Origin: Streptomyces sp. 840.1
GTDB taxonomy: Bacteria; Actinomycetota; Actinomycetes; Streptomycetales; Streptomycetaceae
Reading direction: 5' to 3'
Length of the DNA stretch: 64,000 nt
NCBI RefSeq assembly: GCF_003751445.1
Contig: NZ_RJUU01000002.1
Location: 1,116,001-1,180,000 of the forward strand
Shown: in pieces, positions 50,688 to 59,463 of the stretch
How the letters are laid out: the number at the start of each line of letters is the position of its first letter
How positions within the stretch are numbered: the first letter of the stretch is position 1
Notes under the pieces: generated by a model
The model's database searches: none
Seen by the model: the letters and a program-made list of their open reading frames with translations, nothing else
What the model was told of the DNA's origin: nothing
Made by a program: the position numbers and the translations under genes

Positions 50688-51560
50688 GTGAGCGAGCAGA
50701 CCTTATGGCAATTCTCCGACGACCGAGGGCAGTTGTCGTCCGCAGAGCGGCGCCCGACGCGGGTGCTCGCCTACGTCCAGGCCGGGGCGACCCTGTGGGA
50801 CCACGGCATACGGCCGGTCGCGATATTCGGCTCCGGCCATGACGACCCGGCCGTGCCCGACACCGCGAAGACCGGATCACTGCCCCTGGCCGGGATCACC
50901 TACACCGGCGCGGGCCCCGCCCTGGACGTGGAGACGCTGCTGGGCTGCGAGCCCGACCTGGTGGTGGCCGTCAGCTACGGCGGCGGCCAGGTCTACGGCC
51001 TCGCCCCGGAGACGGCCAAGCACCTGGAGGAGCACGTCCCGGTCGTCGTCATCGACGTGGGCCAGGCGCGCACCCTCGCGGAGACCGGCGACCGCTTCGC
51101 CCTCCTCGCCCGGTCGCTGGGCGCCGAGGAGCCCGCGTCGGCCGCCCGGGAACTGGACGCCGCCCGGGACCGGCTGCGCGCGTTCGCCGCCGGGCCGGAC
51201 CGCACCCGGGTCCTCGCCCTGTCCCCGGCCGGGCAGCAGCAGGCACACCTGGCCCGCCCCCGCATGTGGCCCGAACTGCGGGTGCTGGCGGACCTCGGCA
51301 TCGACCTGGTGGAGCCCGCCGAGGGGCCCGGCGCGAACTGGTCCACCGTCGACTGGGCGGAGGCCGGGGCGCTGCGCCCCGCCGTCGTGCTCGCCGACAT
51401 CCGGGTCAACGCCACCCCGCTCGCGGAGCTCCGTTCGAACGCGGAGTGGGCCGCGATCGAGCGCGCCGCCCGGGTGGTGCCCTGGAACCCCGAGCCGGTG
51501 TGCAGCGCCCACGCCCACGCCCGGTTCCTGGCCCTGGTGGCCGACGCGCTGGGAGCGTAG
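50688..51560 (+). CDS. Periplasmic-binding-protein-like (siderophore/TroA superfamily) protein lacking a signal peptide
   Basis: A 290-residue protein with the Peripla_BP_2 two-lobe pattern: TRVLAYVQAGATLWDHGIRPVAIFG, LLGCEPDLVVAVSYGGG, VPVVVIDVG, LGVxxP-like regions and a C-terminal VPWNPEPVCSAHAHARFLAL. It starts directly with MSEQTLWQFSDDRG and has no signal peptide or lipobox, so it appears cytoplasmic. No permease or ATPase is adjacent. The start is GTG 50688 with GAGAGG upstream; codon 6 is TTA (50703-50705), making it a likely bldA target. It may sense or carry a metal chelate inside the cell (inference). Confidence 0.8.
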   Translation: MSEQTLWQFSDDRGQLSSAERRPTRVLAYVQAGATLWDHGIRPVAIFGSGHDDPAVPDTAKTGSLPLAGITYTGAGPALDVETLLGCEPDLVVAVSYGGGQVYGLAPETAKHLEEHVPVVVIDVGQARTLAETGDRFALLARSLGAEEPASAARELDAARDRLRAFAAGPDRTRVLALSPAGQQQAHLARPRMWPELRVLADLGIDLVEPAEGPGANWSTVDWAEAGALRPAVVLADIRVNATPLAELRSNAEWAAIERAARVVPWNPEPVCSAHAHARFLALVADALGA

Positions 51561-51686
51561 GCCGGGGCCGGGCGGCGCCGTGCCGATGCCCCGTACGGCC
51601 GTGTGCGATCGCGCGGGACGCCCTGGTTCGCGAGGCTGGCCAAGGAGTGTCCCCAGCCGGTACCCGCACGTCACCAGGAGCAGACC

Positions 51687-51950
51687 ATGCAGCAGGACAA
51701 GCACCCCGCCTACCGTCCCGTCGTCTTCCGTGACCGTTCGGCGGGCTACGCCTTCCTGACCCGGTCCACCGCCTCCAGCGAGCAGACCATCGGCTGGGAC
51801 GACGGGAACAGCTACCCCGTCATCGACGTCGAGATCTCCGCCGAGAGCCACCCTTTCTTCACCGGGAAGGCCCGGGTGGTCGACTCGGAGGGGCAGGTCG
51901 CCAAGTTCGAGCGCAGGTACGGCGAGGACGGCGGCGCGGACGCCTCCTGA
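51687..51950 (+). CDS. rpmE2: 50S ribosomal protein L31 type B (zinc-free paralogue)
   Basis: An 87-residue L31 of the C-minus (RpmE2) type: [54 protein letters not shown]. It lacks the CxxC zinc pairs of RpmE. In Streptomyces such paralogues replace zinc-binding L31 under zinc limitation and are usually repressed by Zur. ATG 51687 with AGGAG at 8 bases. I do not see a convincing Zur box in the 126 bases upstream. Confidence 0.95.
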   Translation: MQQDKHPAYRPVVFRDRSAGYAFLTRSTASSEQTIGWDDGNSYPVIDVEISAESHPFFTGKARVVDSEGQVAKFERRYGEDGGADAS

Positions 51951-52042
51951 CCCGTTCGGCCCAGTGGGCGCATCCTCGACGGGGGCTCGGCCGTTCGGCC
52001 TGCGGGGGCGTGAACGACGAGGGACGAGGGGAGAGCTGCGGC

Positions 52043-53284
52043 ATGGTGCGGGACGGGGCGGCGACCGTGGTGACGGGCCTGGGTCTGGTGACCCCGGTGG
52101 GCGCCGACGAGCACACCTTCTGGGCGGGGCTGTGCGCCGGCACCGGCGCGGCCCGGCACTGTGCGGAACTGGCCGGTCTGCCGGTCGACTTCGCCTGCCG
52201 GGCCGCCGGGCCGGACCTGGACGAGGCGGTGGGCGGACGCGCCGTGTTCCGGATGTCGCGGTTCGTGAAGATGGCCCTCGTCGCGGCCCGCCGTGCCGTG
52301 GCGGACGCGGGGCTGCGCCCGGACCGCTGGGACGGCGGCCGGGTGGGCGTCGTACTGGGCGTCGGCGTGGGCGGTGTCTCCGTGCTCGTCGACAACGTCC
52401 GCAGGCTCGACGCCGACGGGCCGCTCGCGGTCTCCCCGCTCCTCGTCCCGATGATGATGCCGAACGCGGCGGCCGGAGAGGTCGCCATCGACCTGCGCGC
52501 CCACGGACCGAGTCTGGCCCCGGCCACCGCCTGCGCGTCGGGCGCGACCGCCATCGCCCTCGCCCGCGACCTGCTGACGAGCGGTCAGTGCGATGTGGTG
52601 GTGGCGGGCGGCGCGGAGTCCGTGGTGACCCCCCTGGTGGTGACCGCGTTCGCGGGGATGGGGGCGCTCTCGGTGCGCACCGGTGACCCGGCGGCCGCGT
52701 CGAGGCCGTTCGCCGAGGACCGCGACGGCTTCGTCCTGGGCGAGGGCGCGGCCGTGCTCGTGCTGGAACGGGCCGCGGACGTACGGGCCCGCGGCGGGCG
52801 GGCGCGCGCGGTGCTGGCCGGCGCCGGAGCGGCCACGGACGCCCACCACCCCACCGCACCCGACCCGGACGGCGGGGGCGCTCAGCGCGCGGTCGAGGGG
52901 GCACTGGAACAGGCGGGCTGGACCGCCTGCGAGGTGGACCACATCAACGCCCACGGCACCTCCACCCCGCTCAACGACGCCATGGAGGGCGCGCTGATCG
53001 CCCGGGTCTTCCCGCACCGCCCCTCGGTGACCGCGCCCAAGGGCGTCATCGGGCACACCCTCGCGGCGGGCGGTGCGATCGAGGCGGTGGCCACCGTACT
53101 GACCCTGGAACACGGCCTCGTCCCGCCGATCGCCAACCTCGACGCCCCGCCGGCGGACTCCGGACTCGACTGCGTGACCAAGGAACCCCGCAGACAGCGC
53201 GTCGAGCGGGCGCTCAGCCACTCCTTCGGATTCGGCGGCCACAACGTGGCCCTCGCCTTCCAGCGGGCCCCGGCACCCCGCTGA
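52043..53284 (+). CDS. Beta-ketoacyl-ACP synthase (FabF-like), first of two in the mini-cluster
   Basis: A 413-residue condensing enzyme. The Cys-His-His triad is intact: Cys164 (TACASGATA), His in [12 protein letters not shown] and His in [18 protein letters not shown], so it is not a chain-length-factor type. FabF-typical GxGxVTPVG start and C-terminal [15 protein letters not shown]. It should condense malonyl-ACP with an acyl starter. I chose ATG 52043 behind GAGGGGAG; GTG 52010 is an alternative. It shares FRMxRxxKxA and other segments with the ketosynthase at 55786, so the two are close paralogues. Confidence 0.92.
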   Translation: MVRDGAATVVTGLGLVTPVGADEHTFWAGLCAGTGAARHCAELAGLPVDFACRAAGPDLDEAVGGRAVFRMSRFVKMALVAARRAVADAGLRPDRWDGGRVGVVLGVGVGGVSVLVDNVRRLDADGPLAVSPLLVPMMMPNAAAGEVAIDLRAHGPSLAPATACASGATAIALARDLLTSGQCDVVVAGGAESVVTPLVVTAFAGMGALSVRTGDPAAASRPFAEDRDGFVLGEGAAVLVLERAADVRARGGRARAVLAGAGAATDAHHPTAPDPDGGGAQRAVEGALEQAGWTACEVDHINAHGTSTPLNDAMEGALIARVFPHRPSVTAPKGVIGHTLAAGGAIEAVATVLTLEHGLVPPIANLDAPPADSGLDCVTKEPRRQRVERALSHSFGFGGHNVALAFQRAPAPR

Positions 53285-53352
53285 ACAGGAAGTAAAGAGC
53301 CGCGATTGCCAGAATTCGGGTGTCCTGGCCGATTCTTGATCGTTCCTGTCGT

Positions 53353-55260
53353 ATGACCACAACGATCGACGGCCCCGTGCTGACCGCCGGCCCGGAGCGG
53401 ACCACGGACCGGCTCACCTCGGTGCTCCTGGGCACCGACGCCCGCCGGGAGCACGGCTTCTGGCAGCGGCTCATCGCCACCGACCCGTTCCGCCGGCCCG
53501 CCGGGCCCCTGCCCGGCCCCACCCCCGACGAACGGCTCGCCCTCGCCCACGCACGGCTGCGCACCCTCAACAGCACGCTGGACAGCGGCGCCAGGCTGGC
53601 GGCCGACCCGCGCGCCCTGGCCGCGCTGCACGAATGGCTCGCCCCGGTGGACACCTCGCTCGCCACCGTCGCGGGAATCCACTACAACCTCTTCCTCGGC
53701 AGCCTCCTGGACCACGACGACGACCGCTCCCGCGACCTGTCGGACTTCCTCGCGATGCGGCGCATCGGAACGTTTCTCTGTACGGAGGTGGCGCACGGCA
53801 ACGACGCCGCCGCGGTCGAGACCACGGCCACCTACGACCCCGCCCGGGACGGATTCGTGCTGCATACCCCGCACTTGGGCGCGCAGAAGTTCATGCCCAA
53901 CACCAGCCCGGCCGGCGGCCCCAAGAGCGGACTCGTCGCCGCCCGACTGCTCGTGGGGGGCACCGACCAGGGGGTCTTCCTGCTGCTGGTGCCGCTCACC
54001 GACTCCTCGCACGCCATGCCCGGGGTGCGGATCCGCAGGCTTCCGGCCCGGATGGGCAGCCCCGTCGACCACTGCCTGACCTCTTTCGACCAGGTGTTCG
54101 TGGGGCGCGAGGCGCTGCTCGGCGGCCGGCAGGGACGGGTCGACGACGACGGAGTGTTCCGCAGCGGCACCGCCGGCCGCAGACGCCGGTTCCTCGCCTC
54201 CATCGGCCGCGTCACCACGGGCCGCATCTGCATGAGCGCGAGCGCGATCGGCTCCGCCCGCGCCACGCTCGCCATCGCGGTCCGCTACTCCGGCCACCGG
54301 TACGTCTCCGGGGGCCGCGCGCTGCCGCCGCTGCCGGTGATCGCCCACCGCAGCCACCACGGCCCGCTCGCCGAGGCCATGGCCACCGTCTTCGCGATGA
54401 GCCTGCTGCACCGACGGGCCCTGGACCGCTGGGAGGCGGCGGCGCACGGACCGGAGCCGGAGCGCGAGGCGGCCGGGCGGCTGGTCGACGTCGCCAAGGG
54501 CTGGATCACCTGGCAGGCCCGGTCCGTGATCGTCGAATGCCGGGAACGGTGCGGCGCCCAGGGCCTGCTGGAGAACAACGGCATGAGCGAACTCGTCACC
54601 GCGGTGGAGGGTGCCATCACCGCCGAGGGCGACAACATGGCCATCCACGCCAAGGCCGCGTCCGAGATGGTCATCTCCGCGATGCCCGACGCCCCGGAGG
54701 CCTGGGGCACCGCGGCCGCGGGCCCGCAGCCCGGCGACCTGGACGACCTCCGCTTCCTCGGCCGGCTCCTGGCCCACGTGGAGCGGATCCAGTTCGCCCG
54801 TTCCCGCGTCCGCATGGCACGGGCCCCGCACGGCGGTCCGCTGCGGCGGTGGAACGAGGGGTCCGGGCCCGCGCTGCGCGGAGTCGAGGCGCATGCCTGC
54901 CGGCAGGCGGCCGAGGCGTACGCGGACGCGGTCGACGGCCTGCCCGAGGGGCCCGCCCGCGAGCGGCTGACCGAGCTGGCCCTGCTGTTCGCGCTGCGCC
55001 TGGTCCAGCATTACAGCGGGGACCTGCTCGTCGCCGGCCACCTCACGGCCGGCCAGGTCGAGGACCTGACGGAGCGCACCGAGCGACTCGTCACCGCGGT
55101 GGCGGCCCACCTGCCCGAGCTCGCCGACTCCTTCGCGCTGCCGGAGGAGGTGCTCGCCGACTGGCCCATCGCCGGAGCCCGCTACGCCGAGGCGTACGAC
55201 GACCCGGGGGCTTCCTGGCACAAGGCCGGGTCCCCGGCACCCGCCGGGGCCGGGCGGTGA
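53353..55260 (+). CDS. Acyl-CoA dehydrogenase/oxidase-family flavoprotein
   Basis: A 635-residue soluble protein of acyl-CoA oxidase size. The N-terminal helical domain (about 30-130) is followed by the middle beta domain (LCTEVAHGNDAAAVETTATYD, LGAQKFMPNTSPAGG), the FAD/catalytic helical domain with ITAEGDNMAIHAKAASEM (acyl-CoA oxidase-type EGDN, about residue 425), and a second C-terminal helical domain. It probably introduces a double bond into an acyl thioester using FAD. ATG 53353, 68 bases after the first ketosynthase; no clear ribosome binding site. Its stop overlaps the next small gene by GTGA. Confidence 0.88.
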   Translation: MTTTIDGPVLTAGPERTTDRLTSVLLGTDARREHGFWQRLIATDPFRRPAGPLPGPTPDERLALAHARLRTLNSTLDSGARLAADPRALAALHEWLAPVDTSLATVAGIHYNLFLGSLLDHDDDRSRDLSDFLAMRRIGTFLCTEVAHGNDAAAVETTATYDPARDGFVLHTPHLGAQKFMPNTSPAGGPKSGLVAARLLVGGTDQGVFLLLVPLTDSSHAMPGVRIRRLPARMGSPVDHCLTSFDQVFVGREALLGGRQGRVDDDGVFRSGTAGRRRRFLASIGRVTTGRICMSASAIGSARATLAIAVRYSGHRYVSGGRALPPLPVIAHRSHHGPLAEAMATVFAMSLLHRRALDRWEAAAHGPEPEREAAGRLVDVAKGWITWQARSVIVECRERCGAQGLLENNGMSELVTAVEGAITAEGDNMAIHAKAASEMVISAMPDAPEAWGTAAAGPQPGDLDDLRFLGRLLAHVERIQFARSRVRMARAPHGGPLRRWNEGSGPALRGVEAHACRQAAEAYADAVDGLPEGPARERLTELALLFALRLVQHYSGDLLVAGHLTAGQVEDLTERTERLVTAVAAHLPELADSFALPEEVLADWPIAGARYAEAYDDPGASWHKAGSPAPAGAGR

Positions 55261-55433
55261 GGGGCGCGGCGGAGCGGGCGGCTGGACAGGGCGTGCGGCG
55301 CGCGGCCGACGCGGTACAGGGCGTCGGCGTCGGTGTCGTACTGCTGGCCTTCTGGGGCACCGCGGCCGTGCTCTCGCGCTGGTGCACGGGGGCGGGGACG
55401 CCCGCAGGCGAATCGGTTCGCCGCAAGGCGTAA
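55257..55433 (+). CDS. 58-residue single-helix membrane peptide, coupled to the acyl-CoA oxidase gene
   Basis: A short ORF whose GTG (55257-55259) overlaps the oxidase stop (GTGA). The product has a basic N terminus (RGAAERAAGQGVRRAADA), one hydrophobic helix (VGVGVVLLAFWGTAAVLS, about residues 23-40) and a polar tail ending RRKA. I do not recognise a family. The coupling and third-position GC support it as real. It could anchor the soluble enzymes of the cluster at the membrane (speculative). Confidence 0.55.
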   Translation: MRGAAERAAGQGVRRAADAVQGVGVGVVLLAFWGTAAVLSRWCTGAGTPAGESVRRKA

Positions 55434-55528
55434 CTGGAGGGACGCTGCTCAGTTACTCCGGCGTCGGGGTGGTGCGAGGAACCGCCCCGGGACACCCCCG
55501 CCGGACGGGCATGATGGAGAGGAAGACC

Positions 55529-55789
55529 ATGAGCGCGATTCACCCCACGATCACCGAGGTACTCAGCCGTACCTTCAGGGTGCCTGTGGCCGAGATTCTC
55601 CCCGAATCCACGATGGACAGCCTGGACATGGACTCCCTGGCAGTCGCCGAGTTCGCCGTCGTCATCAGGGAGGCCGTCGGCGTCGAGCTCGACCCGGGCA
55701 CGCTGCACCGGGACACCAGCCTCGCCGGGCTCACGGAGTACCTCCGCGCCGCGGCCCGCGACGAGGCGCCGGTGAGCACGGCCCGATGA
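55529..55789 (+). CDS. Acyl carrier protein
   Basis: An 86-residue acidic carrier protein. The phosphopantetheine site is Ser36 in DMDSLAVAEF (DSL motif), with the usual four-helix pattern (ITEVLSRTFRVPVAEI before, FAVVIREAVGVELDPGTL after). ATG 55529 follows GAGAGGAAG; an ATG at 55511 is less likely. Its stop overlaps the start of the second ketosynthase (ATGA), so both are made together and probably interact. Confidence 0.92.
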   Translation: MSAIHPTITEVLSRTFRVPVAEILPESTMDSLDMDSLAVAEFAVVIREAVGVELDPGTLHRDTSLAGLTEYLRAAARDEAPVSTAR

Positions 55790-57009
55790 AGATGCCGGCC
55801 ATCGCTGTCACCGGACTGGGAATGATCACCCCGGTCGGCAACGACACCGAGTCCACCTGGGACGGGGTGTGCGCCGGGGTCAGCCCGGCCCGCACCGTCC
55901 CCGAGCTCGCGGGATGCGCGATCGACTTCGCCTGCACGGTCGACGGCATCGACCTGGACGCCGCGATCGGCCGCCGTACCGCCTTCCGCATGGGCAGGTA
56001 CACCAAGTTCGCGGTACTGGCCGCGCGGGAGGCGGTCTGCGACGCGGGACTCGACCCGGGCGGCTGGGACGGCAGCCGGGTCGCGGTCGTCGTCGGCACC
56101 AGCAGCGGCGGGTCCGCCGGCCTCACCGATCAGGCCCTGGTGCTGGAGCGGCGCGGGCCCGAGGCGACCTCGCCGTCCGGGATCCTGCTCACCATCCCGA
56201 ACATGCCCGCGGCGGAGATCGCGATCGAGATGAGCGCGACGGGCCCCAGCCTGGCGCCCTGTACCGCCTGCTCGTCCGGGATCACCGCACTGTCCGTGGC
56301 CCGGGACCTGCTCGTCACCGGACAGTGCGACCTGGCGATCGCGGGAGCCACCGAATCGACCCTCTTCCCGATCGCCATGACGGGATTCGCCAGATCCGGC
56401 GCGGCCGCCCTCGCGGACCGGGACCTGTCCCGGCTCAGCCGGCCCTTCGCGGCCGACCGGGCCGGGCTCGTCATGGGGGAGGGCGCCGCCGTCATGGTGC
56501 TGGAGCGCGCGGCCGACGCCGAGGCACGGGGCGCCGAGCCACGCGCGCTGCTCGCGGGCACCGGCGCCACCACCGACGCCCACCACCCCACCAGCCCGCA
56601 CCCCGACGGCCGCATCGCCCAGGCGGCCGTCGAGGCCGCGCTGCGCGACGCGGGCTGGCAGGCCGGGGACGTCGAGCACATCAACGCGCACGGCACGGCG
56701 ACCCCGCGCAACGACGCGGCCGAAGCCGCCCTGATCGGCCGGGTCTTCCCGCACCGGCCGCCCGTCACCGCGCCCAAGGGCGTGCTCGGCCACTGCATGG
56801 GAGCGGCCGGAGCGATCGAGGCGGGGCTGACGATCCTGACGCTCCAGCGCGGGATCGTCCCGCCGGTCGCCAACCTGGACGCGCCCGCGCCCGGGTTCGA
56901 CATCGACTGCGTGACCAAGCGGCCACGGGCGCTGCCCGTGCGGCGGGCCCTCAGCCACTCCTTCGGGTTCGGCGGGCACAACGCCGTGGCCGCACTCCTG
57001 CGGCCCTGA
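55786..57009 (+). CDS. Beta-ketoacyl-ACP synthase (FabF-like), second of the mini-cluster
   Basis: A 407-residue condensing enzyme with complete triad: Cys162 (CTACSSGITALS), His in INAHGTATPRND and His in APKGVLGHCMGAAGAIEA. Like the paralogue at 52043 it ends [11 protein letters not shown] and carries IDFACTVDGIDLDAAIGRRT. ATG 55786 overlaps the ACP stop. Because both ketosynthases keep the Cys, they are not a KS-alpha/KS-beta pair; they may act on different chain lengths or starters. No ketoreductase or dehydratase is nearby, so reduction would have to come from primary fatty acid synthesis. Confidence 0.92.
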   Translation: MKMPAIAVTGLGMITPVGNDTESTWDGVCAGVSPARTVPELAGCAIDFACTVDGIDLDAAIGRRTAFRMGRYTKFAVLAAREAVCDAGLDPGGWDGSRVAVVVGTSSGGSAGLTDQALVLERRGPEATSPSGILLTIPNMPAAEIAIEMSATGPSLAPCTACSSGITALSVARDLLVTGQCDLAIAGATESTLFPIAMTGFARSGAAALADRDLSRLSRPFAADRAGLVMGEGAAVMVLERAADAEARGAEPRALLAGTGATTDAHHPTSPHPDGRIAQAAVEAALRDAGWQAGDVEHINAHGTATPRNDAAEAALIGRVFPHRPPVTAPKGVLGHCMGAAGAIEAGLTILTLQRGIVPPVANLDAPAPGFDIDCVTKRPRALPVRRALSHSFGFGGHNAVAALLRP

Positions 57010-57016
57010 GGACGCG

Positions 57017-57053
57017 GCGGGCGGACCGGGCCGGGCGGGCCCGGTCCGCCCGC
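57017..57053 (+). terminator. Strong terminator after the second ketosynthase
   Basis: Perfect 16-base arms GCGGGCGGACCGGGCC (57017-57032) and GGCCCGGTCCGCCCGC (57038-57053) with a 5-base loop, 7 bases past the stop. It isolates the ketosynthase cluster from the cobalamin-controlled operon. Confidence 0.85.
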
Positions 57054-57114
57054 GGCACCTTCGCTGAGCTGCGCGGACCCGCGTGGTAGCGTGCCTGGGC
57101 CAGTCGAACTCCAC

Positions 57115-57255
57115 GTAGGGGTCAGGGAATCCGGTGCGAATCCGGAACTGACGCGCAGCGGTGAGGGGGACGGGCGGGGCCAGCAGCCACTGGGAGACCT
57201 ACGGGTCCCCGGGAAGGCGCCCCGACCGTACGAACCCGAGTCCGAAGACCTGCTG
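57115..57255 (+). promoter_or_regulatory. Cobalamin riboswitch
   Basis: The RNA shows the conserved order of the adenosylcobalamin element: GGGAATCCGGTGCGAATCC then GCGCAGCGGTGAG, the core GCCAGCAGCCACTGGGAGAC, GGGAAGGCGCCCC and the B12 box GAGTCCGAAGACCTGC (57238-57253). It lies directly upstream of a BtuF-type lipoprotein gene on the plus strand and should shut down the transporter when cobalamin is plentiful. Confidence 0.95.
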
Positions 57256-57334
57256 GCACCCGCGGTCCGGCACCGGTTCGCGGAACTCCGTACACCGGGC
57301 CCCGCGCATGGGCCCAGAGACGCCGAGGTACTTC

Positions 57335-58375
57335 GTGCCGCTCATAGCCGGCCATGCCCGCTCCGCCGCCCTGCTCACGGCCGGAACACTCCTGCTGACC
57401 GCCTGCGGAACAGGCGGTGACAGCTCCGCCGACGGGCCCGCCGGGGCCGACGGCTATCCGGTGACCCTGAAGAACTGCGGGCACACCGTCACCGTGCGAG
57501 CGGCCCCGCGCCGCGCCGTCCCGGTCGACCAGGGCTCCACCGAGATCCTGCTCTCGCTCGGCCTCGCCGGCCGGCTCGCCGCCACCGCCACCTGGACCGA
57601 CCCGGTGATGAAGGGCCTGGAGAAGGCCAACGCCGGCATCCCCCGGATCTCCGAGAACCGCCCCTCGTCCGAGAAGGTCCTCGACCAGGAGCCCGACTTC
57701 GTCAGCGCGTCCTTCGAGTCGACGCTCGCCAAGGGCGGCGTCGCCCCCCGGGAACAGTTCGAGGAACTGGGCGTCCCCACCTACGTCTCGCCCGCCGACT
57801 GCACCGCCAAGGACAACAGCAAGGACGGCGACGGAGTCAGGACCGGAGCACTGACCATGGACAGCGTCTACCGCGAAGTACGCGACATGGCCAAGGTGTT
57901 CGGTGTCCCGGAGCGCGGCGAGAAGCTCGTCGCGGAGCTGACCGCCCGGGTACGGAAGGCGACCGACGGCATCGACGCCTCCGGCGCCACCCTGATGTAC
58001 TGGTTCGCCAACTCCGAGTCCCCGTACCTGGCCGGCTGTTGCGGGGCGCCCGGCGTCATCACCCGGGAGCTGGGCGCGAAGAACGTCTTCGACGACACGC
58101 ATGAGGAATGGCCGCAGATCAACTGGGAGACGGTCGCCGACCGCAACCCGGACGTGCTGGTCATCGGTGACCTGACCCGCAAGTCGCAGACCGCCGAGAG
58201 CGCCTCGCGGAAGATCGCGTTCCTGGAGTCCAATCCCGCAACGAAGAACATGGACGCCGTACGGCACAAGCGCTACGTGCTGCTCAGCGGACAGGCCATG
58301 AACCCGTCGATCCGCACGGTCGAGGGCGTGGAGCGGGTCGCCGCCGGGCTGCGCACCTTCGGGCTCGCGGGGTGA
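57335..58375 (+). CDS. btuF: Cobalamin ABC transporter substrate-binding lipoprotein (BtuF-like)
   Basis: A 346-residue lipoprotein: short n-region, hydrophobic core and lipobox LLTAC (Cys about residue 24), then a Peripla_BP_2 fold (VPVDQGSTEILLSLGLAGRLAAT, DQEPDFVSASFESTLA, WETVADRNPDVLVIGD). I chose GTG 57335 because GAGG lies 6 bases upstream and the n-region is then normal; ATG 57308 is the alternative. The riboswitch and the following FecCD permease and ATPase make cobalamin or a cobamide precursor the likely ligand. Confidence 0.9.
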   Translation: MPLIAGHARSAALLTAGTLLLTACGTGGDSSADGPAGADGYPVTLKNCGHTVTVRAAPRRAVPVDQGSTEILLSLGLAGRLAATATWTDPVMKGLEKANAGIPRISENRPSSEKVLDQEPDFVSASFESTLAKGGVAPREQFEELGVPTYVSPADCTAKDNSKDGDGVRTGALTMDSVYREVRDMAKVFGVPERGEKLVAELTARVRKATDGIDASGATLMYWFANSESPYLAGCCGAPGVITRELGAKNVFDDTHEEWPQINWETVADRNPDVLVIGDLTRKSQTAESASRKIAFLESNPATKNMDAVRHKRYVLLSGQAMNPSIRTVEGVERVAAGLRTFGLAG

Positions 58376-59463
58376 CGGACACCGAACGTGCCACGCGGGC
58401 GACCGGACACGGGCCCTTCGCCGCCGGTGAGCGCGGACATGGCGGTGTCCGGGGCATCGGCGGGGGACTCCTGTGGGCCGGCGGCCTGCTGCTCCTGGTC
58501 CTGTCCGTCGCCGTGGCCGTCACCATCGGCCCGGCCCGGATCTCCGTCGGAGACGTCCGGGACACGGTGGCGGCCCACCTGGGGCTCGGGGATTCGCCGC
58601 TCAGCCCGATCCGGGACGGCATCATCTGGAACCTGCGCATGCCGAGGACCCTGCTCGCCGCCGTCTGCGGCGCCGGGCTCGCGGTCTGCGGCACCGTCAT
58701 GCAGTCGCTCCTGCGCAACCCGCTCGCGGACCCGTTCGTCCTCGGCGTCTCCTCCGGGGCGTCGACCGGCGCGGTCGTGGTCGTCGTCCTCGGGGTCGGC
58801 GGGGGAGCGGTGTCCCTGTCGGCCGGCGCGTTCATCGGGGCACTCTGCTCCTTCGCGCTGGTCCTCCTGCTGAGCCACACCCTCGGCGGCAGCACCGACC
58901 GGGTGGTCCTGTCGGGGGTCGCGGCCATGCAACTGTTCTCCGCGCTGACCTCCTTCGTCGTGATGACCGCCGCCGACGCCGAGCAGACCCGCGGGGTGCT
59001 GTTCTGGCTGCTCGGCTCGCTCGGCGGCGTCGGCTGGAGCGATGTGTGGACCTGCTCCGCCGTGCTGGCCGTGACCCTCGTGATCTGCCTGGGCCACGCC
59101 CGTACGCTCGACGCCTTCGCCTTCGGGCAGGACGCGGCCGCCACCCTCGGCGTCCACGTCGGGCGCACCCGGATCGTGCTGCTCTGCGCGACCGCGCTGC
59201 TGACCGCCGCCCTTGTCAGCTCGGCCGGCGCCATCGGCTTCGTCGGCCTGGTGCTGCCGCACGCGGCCCGCGCGCTCGCCGGCTCCGGGCACCGCAGACT
59301 GCTGCCCGTCACCGCGCTCGCCGGGGCCGTGTTCCTGGTCTGGGTGGACACCCTCGCGCGCACCGTCCTCGATCCGCAGGAGGTTCCGGTGGGCGTCGTC
59401 ACCGCCCTGATCGGGGTGCCCGCCTTCGTACTCGTCCTCTACCGCACCCGGCGGGCCGCGTGA
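58372..59463 (+). CDS. btuC: Cobalamin/siderophore-type ABC permease (BtuC/FecCD)
   Basis: A 363-residue FecCD-family permease with about ten helices. Typical segments: LRMPRTLLAAVCGAGLAVCGTV, LRNPLADPFVLGVSSGAS, and SSAGAIGFVGLVLPHAARAL. GTG 58372 overlaps the binding-protein stop by four bases (GTGA), so synthesis is coupled. Confidence 0.94.
   Translation: MTDTERATRATGHGPFAAGERGHGGVRGIGGGLLWAGGLLLLVLSVAVAVTIGPARISVGDVRDTVAAHLGLGDSPLSPIRDGIIWNLRMPRTLLAAVCGAGLAVCGTVMQSLLRNPLADPFVLGVSSGASTGAVVVVVLGVGGGAVSLSAGAFIGALCSFALVLLLSHTLGGSTDRVVLSGVAAMQLFSALTSFVVMTAADAEQTRGVLFWLLGSLGGVGWSDVWTCSAVLAVTLVICLGHARTLDAFAFGQDAAATLGVHVGRTRIVLLCATALLTAALVSSAGAIGFVGLVLPHAARALAGSGHRRLLPVTALAGAVFLVWVDTLARTVLDPQEVPVGVVTALIGVPAFVLVLYRTRRAA

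Noticed and set aside
53634-55256. Plus-strand frame overlapping the acyl-CoA oxidase gene
   Set aside because: It is a shadow frame rich in Arg/Pro/Gly; only its tail from the GTG at 55257 is supported as a separate small gene.
52043-57009. KS-alpha/KS-beta (chain-length factor) pair of a type II aromatic PKS
   Set aside because: Both ketosynthases keep the active-site Cys and both His; a KS-beta would have lost the Cys. No cyclase or aromatase is present.
57161-57307. Upstream extension of the BtuF gene
   Set aside because: The frame lies within the cobalamin riboswitch, which is conserved RNA and not coding sequence.
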